Positions 46,308 to 58,375 of a stretch of 64,000 nucleotides of DNA are shown one piece after another. Position 1 is the stretch's first letter. Every line of letters begins with the position of its first letter. The notes under the pieces were generated by a model, which saw only the letters and a list, made by a program, of their open reading frames with translations, did no database searches and was not told where the DNA came from. Both the position numbers and the translations under genes were made by a program. This DNA comes from Pleurodeles waltl (lineage: Eukaryota; Chordata; Amphibia; Caudata; Salamandridae): positions 1,536,598,782 to 1,536,662,781 of the forward strand of contig NC_090444.1 in the NCBI RefSeq assembly GCF_031143425.1. The letters are read 5' to 3'.

Positions 46308-48582
46308 CGCAGTTGGGTTGGTGACATCCTTGCGGGACCCTTCGGAGTCTCTACAATTGCTTTCTCCGGAATTTGCCATGTTGCGAGATGATCTGAGGGC
46401 CCTGGCATGTGCATGCCAGCGCAGTCTATTACTGACCCGGGGTAGCTTGCCTCCTGCTGTGCCCAGTGACTATAGGCTCTCCATCATGTGGTTAGTCCCC
46501 ATTTCTGCTGCTCAACAGAGAGAACCCAGCACTGGGGAATGTGGACCTGAGGGGTCGGCCTGAAGTATGCTTTGCTGGGACACAGTGCTGGGAACCACTC
46601 TCTCTTACAATGCATTCTGTGTCATCTGCAGGGTGGGACACCTCCACTCAACATAGCATAGAACCCCTCCTGTCCCCTAGCTACTTACACCCTGGGGACT
46701 GAACTGTTTTGTATTGTTCTTGCCATTCCCTCCCCTTGTTGGGTTGGTGTTTATTTTTTTGTTGCTCATTGTGGATGGCCCAGTCCTGATCTCTCCATTA
46801 GATGCCAGGTGCTTTCATCCAGAGTTCTATCATTTATCACATATTTTCAATGCAGTTAGCCTAATACCAGGTGTTATATTGAATGTGGCACACACAGGCT
46901 GCTTTACCATCACCCCAGTCCCTCCCATGAGTAGACAATCTTCATAATTCTCTAATAACTATCACTTGACTACTCAGAATGTTCTTTGCAAAAACTCTTT
47001 AAGGTGCATGCAGTACTCCGTTGGCAGACACATATTGCTTTAACAAGAAACACACTTGAGTTTCCGGGTAGTGATATAGATTGCAGGCTAATTGAAGAGG
47101 CCAAATAATAGGTGCAACCTTTCAGCATATGCCAGAGAGGTGGTGGTATGGATTAAGGCAGGAGTCCCCTTGAGACCTGAAAAAGCCTGTTGACCCTGAA
47201 GGTTGCTATACACATGGCTCACTTAATGGCCACTTCTGTAGCTTAGGGGTAATTTACTCTTCATATCAATCAATTGACATACTGGTCCCATTTGATGACC
47301 ATTATTTTTTAATGCCCCTATGCCCCCGGGTCATTGGGAGGGACTTCACTGCTCTCATAGATGGTCATCTTGCTCATTTGATGCCCCCTCTCCCTCAATC
47401 CCCGGTCCTGCTTAATGGTAGCATGCTTTGACAGTGGTTAAATTATTTAGGCGACACCTGGCATGTCAAACATCTCTGACAGCAAGAATACTCTCTTTAT
47501 TCCCTGGTTCACAAAGTCCATTTACGCTTGGACAAATTTCTATATTGTGCACTATTCCATACGTAAGTGACAGATATCTGATATCAACCTAGAGTTATAT
47601 CGGATCACAATCCATGTTAATGAAAGTTGCTTGGGGCACTCCACCTCCTCCTATCCTCATGTGGAGTTTTTCTCCAGATTCAACTTGATCACATTAATTT
47701 TCAGGAACATGCTGGAACCTTCTCCCCTCTCTGATAAAATGGGAAACTTTTAAAGTTGTCATAAAGGGTCTTTGCATTAAAATGACAGTCGAAGGTCCAA
47801 CTGTCCTAGCTCAAGACATAGTGACCACTGAAACCTCTCTTTCAGGGCTGGAGCAAGCAGTCATCCACTCACCTGACAAAATAAATGATTTAATAGAGGC
47901 ATACATCACTTATTATGATACAATAGAGCTCTTCCGTTGCCATGATCACAGTGCCTACCATGCTAGAATCTATAACTAAGGAGATAAATTGAGCCAACTG
48001 TTGATGAGATTTGCTAACCCTCATCTGCCTCACTCCATCCCCCTTCTCATCTTGCTTCCCATCATCTTGCTTTCCACTGAAGGCGAGGCCCATACTCAGT
48101 TAGCTATCAACACAGCTTTCAATGACTATTATACAGAGTTATATGCTGACACTAGCCAGTGCCTGAGGGCTTATGTGATCATTTTGTTGCTCCCATCCTA
48201 CTTCCTGGTTAACTCCAGAGGCCTGTGTAATCCTGGATCCCACCATCACTATTCTAGAGATACTTCTGGTGCTGTAGGGCTTACCCCAAGGAAAGGCTTC
48301 CAGGACAGATGAGCTGCCACAGCCAAATTCCATACACAGCTTGCTTTGGTTTTGGCAGTTAACTGGTGGAACTGTATGATGCCATCAACTTAGCTGGGTC
48401 ACTCCCCCCTACATCAAACACTGCACTCATCTCTTCTATTCTTAAGCCATATAAGTGAGTCAGTAGAGTTGGCTTCATATCATCTGCTTTGTCATAAGAA
48501 AGATTTTGACTAAGCCACTAGTGAGTCGACTAATCCTGGAACTACTGGCTAAAACAGGAAGAACAGGTGAGCTATGTATTGG

Positions 48583-49652
48583 CAGTGGTGACTCCTCAGT
48601 CACCCCACTGATGAGAGCCAGCAGATGTAAATTTGAAAAATAAAACGATGATCAAACAATTGTATTATAATTTAATTTTTCAGCACTGTCACTGAGCCAA
48701 GTCTGAGCCAAGTCTTGGGGGCGGTCACATCCTGAAAGATAGCAGCAGGGAGGACAGGGACGGCTCCTTCATAAGGATGGAGGAGCGTCACCTCTGCCCC
48801 CCCCCCCCCGCCAGCAGCTGCAAAGCTTTTCCCAAAAAACAATAATAAACTGTGTTTATTATTGTTTTTTGGGAAAAGGGGCGGGCCACAGGGTGACGAA
48901 CACTCACCCTCAGAGCACATGTGTGTTTCGTCGTCCGTCTCGTGCCAACCAAACACATGCACAAAGGGCTTTCCCCAGCCCACCAACATAGTTGGGATGA
49001 AGAGAGCCTGCACAGGCTCCCAGTCTGCCTGGGAGCCCCTTGGCTGGGCGCTTCCAGACAATCCTAACACTGCTGTATGCAGTGTCAGGATTGGTGCAGG
49101 GCAGGCTGGAGCCTGAGCCTGTCTGCAGGGAGGACACGGAGGAGCGGCATGTGGCGGTAAGGTAAGTGGTTTTTAAAATGTTTTTTATTATTTTTTATTT
49201 AATTTAATCCCCTCCGTGCGCCGCCCCACCCCTTTTGCTTCACGTGATCCATGACTGAGGGTGGAGGAGTGGTGGCACTGCAGGTGTACATGTCGATTTA
49301 GCCCGCTGTCTTATGACTGCCAAATCGACATGTGCACTTAGATTTTACTAATCCAAGCTGTGTTGCACAGGGTGGAGAACAGGCACAGGCCCCCTGTCCC
49401 TGGATGAGCACCAAAACAACCCACTCAGACCAATCTTGGCACTTCTCACATGCTGGGTAATTGTATTACCAGCATGAGAGCAGCGTCTGGATTGCACAGG
49501 GGAGTCTGGGAGCTTGTGCACCAGCCCATGGACTGCCAGGAAAGAAGTGGAAGAGCACTGAAGCGGCAGGTGGCAGGTAAGTTCTCTTTTATTTTTTTTA
49601 TTATTCTCCCATGAGCTGCCCCATCATTTGTTGTTGACAGCAGCTGCCACTG
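48583..49652. mobile_element. Non-autonomous hAT element, 1070 bp
   Basis: The ends are CAGTGGTGACTCCT and, inverted, CAGTGGCAGCTGCT. An exact 8-bp duplication TGTATTGG flanks it (48575-48582, 49653-49660), and the L1 ORF2 reading resumes after it. The interior has a 25-bp perfect hairpin, a C-rich run, and two similar segments ending 'gtaaggtaagtgg' near 49155 and 'gcaggtaagttc' near 49575, each followed by a T-rich ttattattt stretch. No transposase motif was found. Confidence 0.88.
48826..48878. repeat. Perfect 25-bp hairpin, 3-base loop
   Basis: The arm 48826-48850 (starts cttttcccaaaaaac) is exactly the reverse complement of 48854-48878; the loop is tgt. It lies inside the hAT element. 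Confidence 0.95.
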
Positions 49653-50714
49653 TGTATTGGGCTATAATACCTCTCACATATGTGCAGATCATCTCCTCTT
49701 ACTTCTTTGTGACATAAATATCGATTTAGCTGCTATGATGCAGGTCTTGCCTGAATTTGCAACCCCTTCAGGTCTTACGGTGAATTGGGCCAAATCCCGT
49801 ATCTTCCTGCTGCAGCAAGGGAAGGCCTCCTCTTCATCCACTGCTAGATCACAGGGTTCGGTTTGAAAATGGTAGTTAGGGAATCCACATACATCATACT
49901 CCTACTGACCTATGAGACGGGAACCTGGGCAGAGTGATATGTGAGCTCTGAACTCAGATCACATTCTGGACGTCTCTGCCTCTGTCTATAATTGGCCAGG
50001 TGGCTTTAGTGAAGATGGTGGCACTTCCCTGACTCCTTTACTATTTCACTAAGCTGCTCTGACTGCGATGTTCCCTTTTTAAACAACTAAACTCCTCCTT
50101 AGTGACACTGATATGGGGAACCGGACAGCACTGGGTCTCGCTCCCCATGTTGAGACTCCCAGTATTGAGGGGAGTTCAAAAGCTTTTACTTAGCTGCATA
50201 ACTCCAGTGGGTGGCTTGTTTGCTTTCTGTTCTCTCTCTATACATGGCAGGCCTCACATTAGCAGAATTTTAGGATGGCACTGTGAAATGTTTTCTATCC
50301 CCTCACACCCACCTGGATCTTCAGTCCACTGGGCTGCCTCGAGTGGGAAGGACCTGCTAAACAAGGACTAATAGGCTTATACACTCGGCAATGGCATTTG
50401 CTTGAGCTATCCCGTTGCTGGGCCTACCAAGCACAAGAAGACAACTGCATGTGGGGCATCTTTGCCTCAGGCGATAATAGGGAGGTAATGAACTTCCAGA
50501 CACTTTTCAAAAACTGCTGTCTCCCACCTGGATAATTTCTGACATATCAGCATATATTACACGCTTTACCCCTGTTCTTCTACATTCTACATCAGCTACC
50601 CTTGAGATTAGATGTAATAAACACTACACATACCAGCTGCTTGGGGAAAACTAAGGAGATGGATTTCTAGAGCTTTCCTACAACAGTTCAAAAGCTCACA
50701 CTTAAATCTAGGTA

Positions 50715-51480
50715 TAGGTGACATGCACATGGCCTTCTTTAGGGTTTCAACAAAGTTTTTCTAGCAGGCCTCTGTCCAGATCACCTTCTTGGGCTGCATT
50801 TTTGGAGTCAGCTCAGTCAAGGGGGGCAACCATGGTGCCATATCCCTTGACAAACCTCCTATAGTATTCAGTGATGCTCACAAAGGCCCTCACTTATGTC
50901 AGCTCCTGGGGCTGTGAAGGTTCCCAGGGTTTCCAGGCAGAAGAGTTTCTACCTTGGCTTGGAAGGGCTGCACCATGCCCCACCCACCATGTGACCCAGG
51001 TACAGTAAGAACACCCTGCCTTATCTGATACTTGCTGGCCTTGATAGTCAGGCCTGCCTGTAGCAGAATAATAAACAAGGGGGAGGCAGAGCCTGAAGCA
51101 CCTTTTGGAAGAGGAACGGGCTTTCCTCCCAGCTGGAGTTGTAGACAACTATGCCATCCAAGTAGGCATCACTGAATGCCTCAATCTCATCTCGGACCCT
51201 GGTAGCTAACTTCTGAGACAAGGCAAAGGCAGTTTTCAATCCAAAGGGCATCACTCAAAATTGGATGTGGCCCTCTGGTGTAGACAATGCAAACCTATTT
51301 TTAGTCCCCTCACCCAGAGGAATCTATCAGTTACCTGCTGTGAGAACAAAGGTACTCAGAAACATGGCAGCTCCCAGCTTGTTGATGAGGTCATCAACTC
51401 GGGGGATTGGGTGAGTGTCAGTTTTGGTAACTGAGTTTGGCCCCCTGTCCTCTACACCAAACCTGGTTTCCAGGTTGGCC
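50715..51480 (-). pseudogene. Reverse transcriptase domain remnant (Gmr1-like pol)
   Basis: Minus-strand reading gives DTHPIPRVDDLINKLGA near 51420-51370, STPEGHIQF near 51275, MPFGLKTAFALSQKL near 51250, DAYLDGIVVY near 51165 and PPLTELT near 50810, the order of a Ty3/gypsy RT and its connection region. The catalytic Y-x-D-D is YLDG, so the second Asp is lost. The reading stops near KKAMCMSP at 50720, where RNase H should follow. Several in-frame stops are present. Confidence 0.85.
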
Positions 51481-51859
51481 CGAGAGGGAGAGCTTTGGGC
51501 AACAACGCCAGTGTACTGGACAAGGGACTGCTGAAGTACTCAGTACCCTCTAATGCAAACACGTTGGAGACCTCTTCCTTATTACTAGCCCTCAGCATGT
51601 CAGACAGTCTGTAAATGTTGCTTTTTTAAGTGAATGCTGTCCCCAGTATCAATATCATGGGTTCACAAATGTGAGAACAGGAAGGCAGACTGCCTCAGTA
51701 ACTGGGGTCAGGGTACGTGAGAGGTTAACAGCTGCACTAAGCCATCTTGCTACTTTGAAGAAAGGACGTCAAGGAGAGCTTCACTCTACCCCATCACCCC
51801 ATCATCTGTCAGTGGGATCATGGTGACTTCAGACCTTCATGGTGTGGTTTAAGGTGATT

Positions 51860-52720
51860 GACAATGAGTATCCTTTAGGTGTTCTTGGGAGGTCTTAAGG
51901 TCCACCAAGTAGTTGACCTGCCCTTTTTCTCTTTAAGGGTTCCATTACACACATTTTTTATCCAGGTTGAAACCCAACCAGAGTGACCTTTGAGTTATAC
52001 CAGAGCTACATGACTCCTGGTTGGCTCAGAAGCCTTGTTCCAGAAGTGCTGCATCTGGTTTCTGAGAGCTAGGAGGTCCTTTAACAGGGTGGCCTTAGAG
52101 GAGTTCAAATGAACTAAACCCAGTTCTCTTCTGTGGCACCTCCCTGTAGGCAGAAAGCAGACATACTAAGGGGAAGTCCCACGTCTGCCTCATGGGCTTA
52201 GGCAGGTCCATAATCATGACCTTTAGAGTCCTGTTGAATCTCTCAACAAGCCCACTGGTCAGAAGGTGATAGGATGTGGAGAACTTATAAGTTACCCCAC
52301 ACTCATCCCACATTGACTTCATGTATGTGGACATGAGATTTATGCCTCTCTCAGACACTACTTCTTTGAGGAACCCCACCCAAGTAAAATCTCCATCAGG
52401 GCCCTAGCCACTACAGGTACAGTCATAGACATCAGATGTATGGCCTATGAGTATTGTCAATATCCACCCTTTTAAAGGTGGTGCCAATGAAAGTTAAGCA
52501 AACCAGGGGATCCTTTAGCTTTTACCCTGACTTCCCACTGGTCTGGCAGGTGGGACATGACCTTAATCAGAGGCCATCTTCATCCAGGGCCAATAAAAGA
52601 AGGTCACAATATTGGCAAAAGCCTTTCCTTGCCCCCAGATGCCCTGCCATGGTATATCATGAGCCAGACCCAGTAGGAACGCCCTGTAGCACTGAGGGAC
52701 TACCAACAGAGTTTCCCCAT
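51860..52720 (-). pseudogene. Integrase domain remnant (Gmr1-like pol)
   Basis: An N-terminal zinc-binding-type segment begins near AHDIPWQGIWG and FYWPW (52660-52580). The core includes VVSERGINLMS near 52360, where the second catalytic Asp of the family's SDRGTNF motif is Glu, then ECGVTYKFST and LVERFNRTLK near 52240, which keeps the catalytic Glu. AYREVPQKRTGFSSFELL follows near 52150 and a C-terminal KGQVNYLVDLKT near 51915. The domain ends upstream (5') of RT on this strand, which is the key order feature. Confidence 0.85.
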
Positions 52721-53249
52721 GCTCAGGAACCTTAGGCTCACTATATAGCAGATCATTCTCCCAATAGATAAGGCGATCTACAGAGGTGCCACCAGCTGCC
52801 TGGGACTCAGCTTGCAGAACTAAAGGCCTTCTAGAGTTGGGTACTCTTTATGAGTTCCACAGAACTCCTCCTTGGTAGGCTCCAGGATGGCATCCTCATG
52901 TACCCCCTCAACTTTGCCTGTGGGAGTTTCAGGGGGTGGTTTCTCATGCCCCTTGCCCTACCCCTTTCTGGAAGTGACCTAGGCTATTTTTCCAGGCTCA
53001 AGGCACCCTTGACTTCCCTGTTCGGCAAACATGGACCATGTGGTCAGGCACACCCACTCAGGCAACTCTAACATCTTCAGTTGAAACCTAAGCTCAATTT
53101 CCTTCCAGAGAGTGTGCACCAAATCCTTCCGTTGCAGACAATCAATAGGCATGGCAGGACTCACAGCTACCTTTAGAGAACCTTAGACCCCTTATCTCAA
53201 GGAAACCAGAGCCACTGGGTAGTGACTCTCACGGTTGTCTGCTTCTACA

Positions 53250-53400
53250 ACCTGGTTGAATGTATTGGGGATTACCTGCCCAGAAGACACCGAATGCTGG
53301 CTCCTGTGTCCCCCTGAGCCTTCACCCTCTGCCTATTTATGGTGACCCACTGCTTGTATACAAAAATATTAGAAGGTATATGGGCTTGTGAACCATCACC
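53250..53400 (-). pseudogene. Aspartic protease remnant (Gmr1-like)
   Basis: Minus-strand translation gives VKAQGDTGASIRCLLGR near 53325-53275, with the catalytic D-T-G. A stop follows within a few residues. Position between gag and integrase is as expected. Only the catalytic loop is clearly recognisable. Confidence 0.65.
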
Positions 53401-53449
53401 TTGTCACTCAGAGACACTAGGGTAACCTTTGCTTTCTCCATTGCACTAA

Positions 53450-54840
53450 CTTGGGTAATCTCCTCCAAAGGCACTACACTAGCCAGTCCTTGGATGTGCC
53501 CACCAGTGGGATGCTCTGCCCTCTGGGGACACCTGGCATTTCCTGCACATGCCCATACTTATAACACTCAAACTTTCCTGTCTTTTTATGAAAAAAAACA
53601 TTTTTTTCTGGTCAATTTGAGTCTGGATCTCATTCCCTTGTGAACTATTTTGGAGGCATTTTGAGAACTTGTTGTTTTTCTGTTTATCGCCTCCCTCTTT
53701 GTTCTGTTGGAGACCCACACCACCCTTTTGGGGATCCCACTCAGATACCTTTTTGGACACTCCAGTGCTGGCCCAGAGGTCTGCCTCCTTTGCTAGCTCC
53801 CTGTAGTCAATCAGCTTGCTGCCAATCAGCTTTTGGCAGAACTTTGTAAAGCAAGTATTGAGAATGTGCACTCTCAAAATTAGATTGTACAGCCCATAAA
53901 CATCACTCACTATACTGCCCCTAATCCAACCACTTAGTGCTTTACTGGTATGGCAGTTTCTGGCTGTCCCTGAACTGGAGTGATAGTTCTCAGGAGTCAG
54001 TCCAAACTAGGTGAGTAAAATGGATATCATGGGAGTGTACCTCATCTGATTCCCTACCTCTTATCTAAGAAGGGCATCCTTCCCCATGGGGGGACATATG
54101 CCTCCAGAGGCTGGCTCTTCAGTTCTCCTTTGGGACCATGTGCAATCATTGAAGCTGTCTCATAAGCAGAAAACCATTTATCCATATCATCCCCCACCAC
54201 ATAGTTGGGCACCAGGTCTTGGAGTACGCAGATACTCACCTCCATGGGACACTAGATTGCTGCCCCCATAGCAGCTGGATTCTGAGGCTTATTTTGCTTA
54301 AGTCCAGCTTCTTTACTCATTTCGTGAGCGGACAGACTTTTTTCACTTCCAGAGTCAGTTTCCTCTCCTCAAGGGTCCTCTGAGCAATAGCCTCTTCTGC
54401 CACCATCTTTGCAGCAGCCTCTGCTCGATTGCTTCCATGTCCATCTTGAGATTGGAAAGCCGCGACCTGAACTCTCTCTCTGCTCGCCAGTCTTCTCAGC
54501 TCCTCTGAGGACAGATTTCGGGTAGATATGCTGCAGCTGGATCTGGCAGGACAACTGACTCCTGCGGGTCACCCTCCTCTCTGAAACCATAACCAGGGTG
54601 TTCCCATCACCTCCCTTCCAGGTCTTCCTCTGGCTTCTCCACACATCCCACCTACATATCCTCCTCCTGTGCAGTGTCCTGTAACTGGCGGGCCTCCTCC
54701 GAGGCCCTGAGAGCCTTCTGAAGTTCCTGCTTCTTGGAGCTCTTTGTTGCTGGAAGCCCTCTCTCAAAGAAAAATTCCTTAAGCACAGCCACACTGTAGC
54801 TATTCAGGTTGTTCCGCTCAAACTCTATGCTTGTAGCAGG
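53450..54840 (-). pseudogene. gag remnant with SAP-like N-terminus and SCAN-like capsid
   Basis: The N-terminal segment near 54795-54720 reads LKEFFFERGLPATKSSKKQE, SAP-like. A Glu-rich segment follows, then capsid pieces: VPNYVVGDDMDKWFSAYE near 54215-54160, FGLTPENYHSSS near 54010-53975, and SDVYGLYNLILRVHILNTC then LIDYRELAKEADLWAS near 53910-53770. The last pattern matches the gag segment from which the vertebrate SCAN domain is thought to derive (Emerson and Thomas). A degraded basic or knuckle region with YKYGHVQ near 53560 follows. Frameshifts and stops break it. Confidence 0.75.
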
Positions 54841-55224
54841 TAGAGCTACAGGTACAAAAACAAGTCAGGTTGAATAGAAGTGTGAAGTATTAGGTAACAT
54901 GTAACAAGCAAACATGTAGTGAGCCATGATTGTGTGTAGTGAAGTACCTTTACAAATTATATTTGTTAGGGATTCTACTGTGGAATGCAGGAGCTTCCTT
55001 TGAATGATGATGGGTGTCTGGATTTGGGGCTATTGGCGCTTCGCCTGGAGCGGTCTACAGTGCTTTTATGTCACCGAAACCTTTAAATAAATCCTCATTA
55101 TAATCTATGTTTGGCTTCTTTATAATTGCCTACAATAAAGTGACTTTGGAAAAAGGCCAATCAAATAAAATAAAAAAGTGGTTCAATCCGGTTTCAGATT
55201 ATCTATATGGGAATTTAGTGTTAC

Positions 55225-55284
55225 ACAAAATCACTGAGTGACTCTGCACAAACCCAAGTACTGAATCCCACCAATGAACACTAA
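55225..55284 (-). promoter_or_regulatory. Leader and primer-binding region of the Gmr1-like element
   Basis: Read on the minus strand from the LTR edge, TTAGTGTTCATTGGTGGG is followed by acttgggtttgtgcag (55259 down to 55244). The element at 30-39 kb has TTGGTGATCAGCGGTGAGG then acttgtgtttgtgcag at the same distance (24-25 bases) from its LTR. Confidence 0.6.
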
Positions 55285-56899
55285 TGTAGGTAATTGTTTT
55301 TTTTATTGGGAAGGGGTGAAGACCCTTGTCAAGCATCAATCATAATCCCTGTAAGGGTGAACCACAAATGCCACTAAATTAGCCTGTGCTTAACTCTCTG
55401 GCAGCTTGGCACAAAAGCAGTCACGCTTAACTCAGAGGCAATGTGTAAAGTATTACTGCAGCACACAAACAGGTATAAAGTGAAAACACAACAGAAGAAA
55501 CATCCCACACCAATTAAAAACATGGAGTAAAATATAATAAATAACTATAAACCAAATTGACAAGAATCCAATCAGTAGAATCGAGATATGCAATTTCAAA
55601 TAGTTAGGTAAGCATAGCACCCAATAGCATAAAGCACCACTCATGGTTATTTGGTTGTGCTAGACTGGGGGAAAGTAAGAAGTTCAGGCCCACTGCGAAG
55701 GAATGTGAGCCGGATACAGGGACCAGGTTCGTACTGCTGAAAAGCCAACTTCTCAAAGTCTGATGTGAAGCATCCAGTTTGCAGTGGAGGAGTCTTTCAG
55801 GGCAGGGAAAGTGTCATGGATGGTCATCACTGTAGTACAAAGAGTAGGCTGGGAATTGCGGCTAGTCATCGCTGTAACTCAAACATTTTGTTGGGCATTG
55901 GGTAGGTCATTGCTAGAGCATTGTGTTGACAGCAATGACCTGTACCGCAAAGTGCAGATCTTGAATTGCCAGTCGCTGTGAGTGGTCGATGAATTGTGAA
56001 GAGTTCCAACTGAGCTTTGCATTGGTAGTTGTCGTGGGTGCCTAATTCCCAGCATGACTGAGCAAGTTCACAGTTGTGAAGAGCCCAAAACATCAAGGTT
56101 TCTCACAGGAGGAGCTCAACTGGTTCCAGCCAAGGATCCATGACCTAGGGAGGAATCTCTTGAGGATCAGGAACTAACTCCAGCAGAAGCCAGCAGGGCT
56201 CATTCAGGTCCAGTTGCACGTTTAATCCGGTTCAGTTCAGCAGGTAAGCTTGTTGAGATCCTGTAGTTTAGAACAGGAGGTCAGCCATCAGATCCTTGGA
56301 GTCACTCTGCCTTGGATTAAGGTAGTAGATCCATTCTTCCTTCTTAAAGGACATGGCATTCCTCAGGCATAAGGGCAGTCTTCCGGCAGCCAACCAGTTC
56401 TCCTTCTGAGGTATCCACAGGACCAGGGGTATAGTGAAGATTTGGTCTGGGGGTCCAATTTTTGTAACTTATGCCAGATTTGATGTGTCTGGAGTTTCCC
56501 CCCCACAGATGGTGTTGGGTTTTATCTTCCTCCATTCCCCTGTTCCAGGATGTCTGGGGTGACAAAAGGCAAGTGTCAAGCCCTTAGTGAATATGCTGAG
56601 CAGCTCCTTTGAAATGTAAGTGGGGCAGTGCACAACTCCGCCTCTCCTATCCTGTCAGGATGTACTATCCTGTCAATACTTAGTCCCCTTTTGGGTCATT
56701 GTCTGGGAGTAATACACAAAGGCCAATGGCCAAATACACCTAGTCATGTGACCCATTATACAGGCTGCAAACACCAAATGGTTAGAACAAGAAAACACCA
56801 ACTTTCTAAAAGTAGTATTTTTAGAATTGTGACTTATAATCAGACTTTACAATTAAAGAGGGTTTTAAATTACAATACCTTTGAATGTAAACATGATAT

Positions 56900-57890
56900 T
56901 TATTCCTGGTTCTAAACAATGCTATGGGGTTCCTACTAAGGTAATAGGTCTGCGCGTCAGGACAAAAGAACTTCAGAATGTAGGGGATTAACTCTATCCA
57001 CACCATCAGGAGTTGTTGGACAAATTTCTGCCTAGCTCATAGTGCCTCACCTGAACTCCTAAACCAACCGGGGTGGAAGGTGACCTAAACATGACATTCT
57101 GACTGCTCAAGGAAGTCGTGGAAACAGATCTCAGTCTTTCCTTGTATTACTCATGCATGCCCAGGTGAAAACACATAAGGTGTATATGAACTGAGTTTTT
57201 AATATTTTTATTAAAACAAACCTAACCTTGCATAAAGGAAATGAGTTGTGATGATTAAGCAGATGAAACAAAGCAAAGTGACCATCATGATGAACACAGT
57301 AAAGACAATAAAGAATCCAACTAGGGCAAATAAGGTTCTAGAAATTCTAGAGTTTCTAAATGTACCTATCTAGCCATAAGACCACACTGAGAGCATAGCA
57401 AGCATACCCTACTGCCTGGCCCGATCTAAGGGATTAGACCCAGCTCTACACCTGAAAACAGTGTCAGGAGTTGGCTGCAGTGTAGATGTCAATCCTTGCA
57501 AAAGCTGGTAGGTTTGAACCAGCAGAGATGCATGTCCAACACAGCATTCGTCTCAGGAAGGTCACAGTTGGAATGTCCTCTGCCCTTTCCTGGTCAGTGC
57601 ACCATTTACATAATAACGCCATACTCTGTTGGAAGCACAGCTCTGATGCACTGCTATGTCTTGATGTTATAAGCTGTCCCCTGAATGGGCAACACAAGAA
57701 CTAGGATATAATGTACAGTTTTCCTAGCCTTGAACAGAAAGTACTGATTACATGTCATGCAAAGGCTAACTAAACAAGCAACATGTACCACATATTCCTA
57801 GAAGAATGTCATGTGAGAAATGCATGTACAATGTCACTGCTAAAAAAAAGTGCAGCTAAAAATAGGGGGAACCATCTCGGGTCCAAAATG
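56900..57890. other. Unclassified insertion within the LTR
   Basis: The LTR alignment with the copies at 91-1985 and 61160-63394 is lost near 56900 and recovers near 57900. The intervening 1 kb has no recognised termini, protein or RNA gene. Confidence 0.5.
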
Positions 57891-58069
57891 CCCTCACGAC
57901 AACAAACTTTATTACTTATTAAATGCGATAAGTAACTCAATGTTTTCCTATGGGAGAGGTGAGTGTTTCACTACCAGCACATGTAAAACTTAAAGGTACA
58001 TGTTCATTTCTAAACACACTGCGCCCCATCGTATGAACTTCTGACTTTGCCCCAGTCTAGTGCAACCAA

Positions 58070-58375
58070 ATAACCTTGAGTGGCCCTTTGTGCTTTTGGG
58101 TGTTTCACTTACCTAAATATTTTAAATCGCATGCCTCCGGTTCTACTGATTGGATTTTTTGTCAGTTTAGTTCAGATTTTTTATTACTTTTTCCTTTATT
58201 TTTCTAAATTGGTGTGGGGGTTTTCTTGTGTTGTGCTTTCACTTTATTACTGTTTGTCTGCTGCATTAATACTTTACACAATGCCTCTGAGTTAACTGCT
58301 TTTGTGCCAAGCGACAAGAGGGTTAAGCACATGTTGCGTGACTTTTGGGTTTCACCCTTACAGGGATTATGCCCA
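58070..58375 (+). repeat. Inverted LTR 3'-end segment inside the LTR
   Basis: This plus-strand stretch (ctgattggattttttgtcag ... ttcacccttacagggatta) matches the reverse complement of 55335-55640, the 3' region of the same LTR. It interrupts the LTR between 'acactgcgcccc' near 58020 and its near repeat 'acactgcaccctg' near 58387, so it is an inverted duplication or a small nested LTR piece. Confidence 0.65.

Larger units (their letters stand above)
44500..50705 (+). mobile_element. Second L1-type LINE, decayed, with a nested hAT element
   Basis: ORF1-like and ORF2-like remnants lie in order, split by the hAT insertion at 48583-49652. The 5' boundary is uncertain (about 44500-45200); the 3' part stops near 50705, where the minus-strand Gmr1-like RT begins, so one element truncates the other. 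No target duplication was identified. Confidence 0.75.
46930..50705 (+). pseudogene. L1 ORF2 remnant
   Basis: Endonuclease pieces: RHILL.QETHL near 47030, GRDFTALIDGHL near 47335 (family form GGDFNAVIDP) and PRVISDHNPC near 47590, the conserved Ser-Asp-His signature. RT pieces: PPTSNTALISSILKP near 48405 and RKILTKPLVSRLI near 48500, then after the hAT insertion HICADHLLLLL near 49670, where YADD has decayed to CADH, followed by GLTVNWAKSRIF near 49775. Late block: SLVTLIWGTGQHWVSLPML near 50097. The copy is inactive. Confidence 0.8.
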
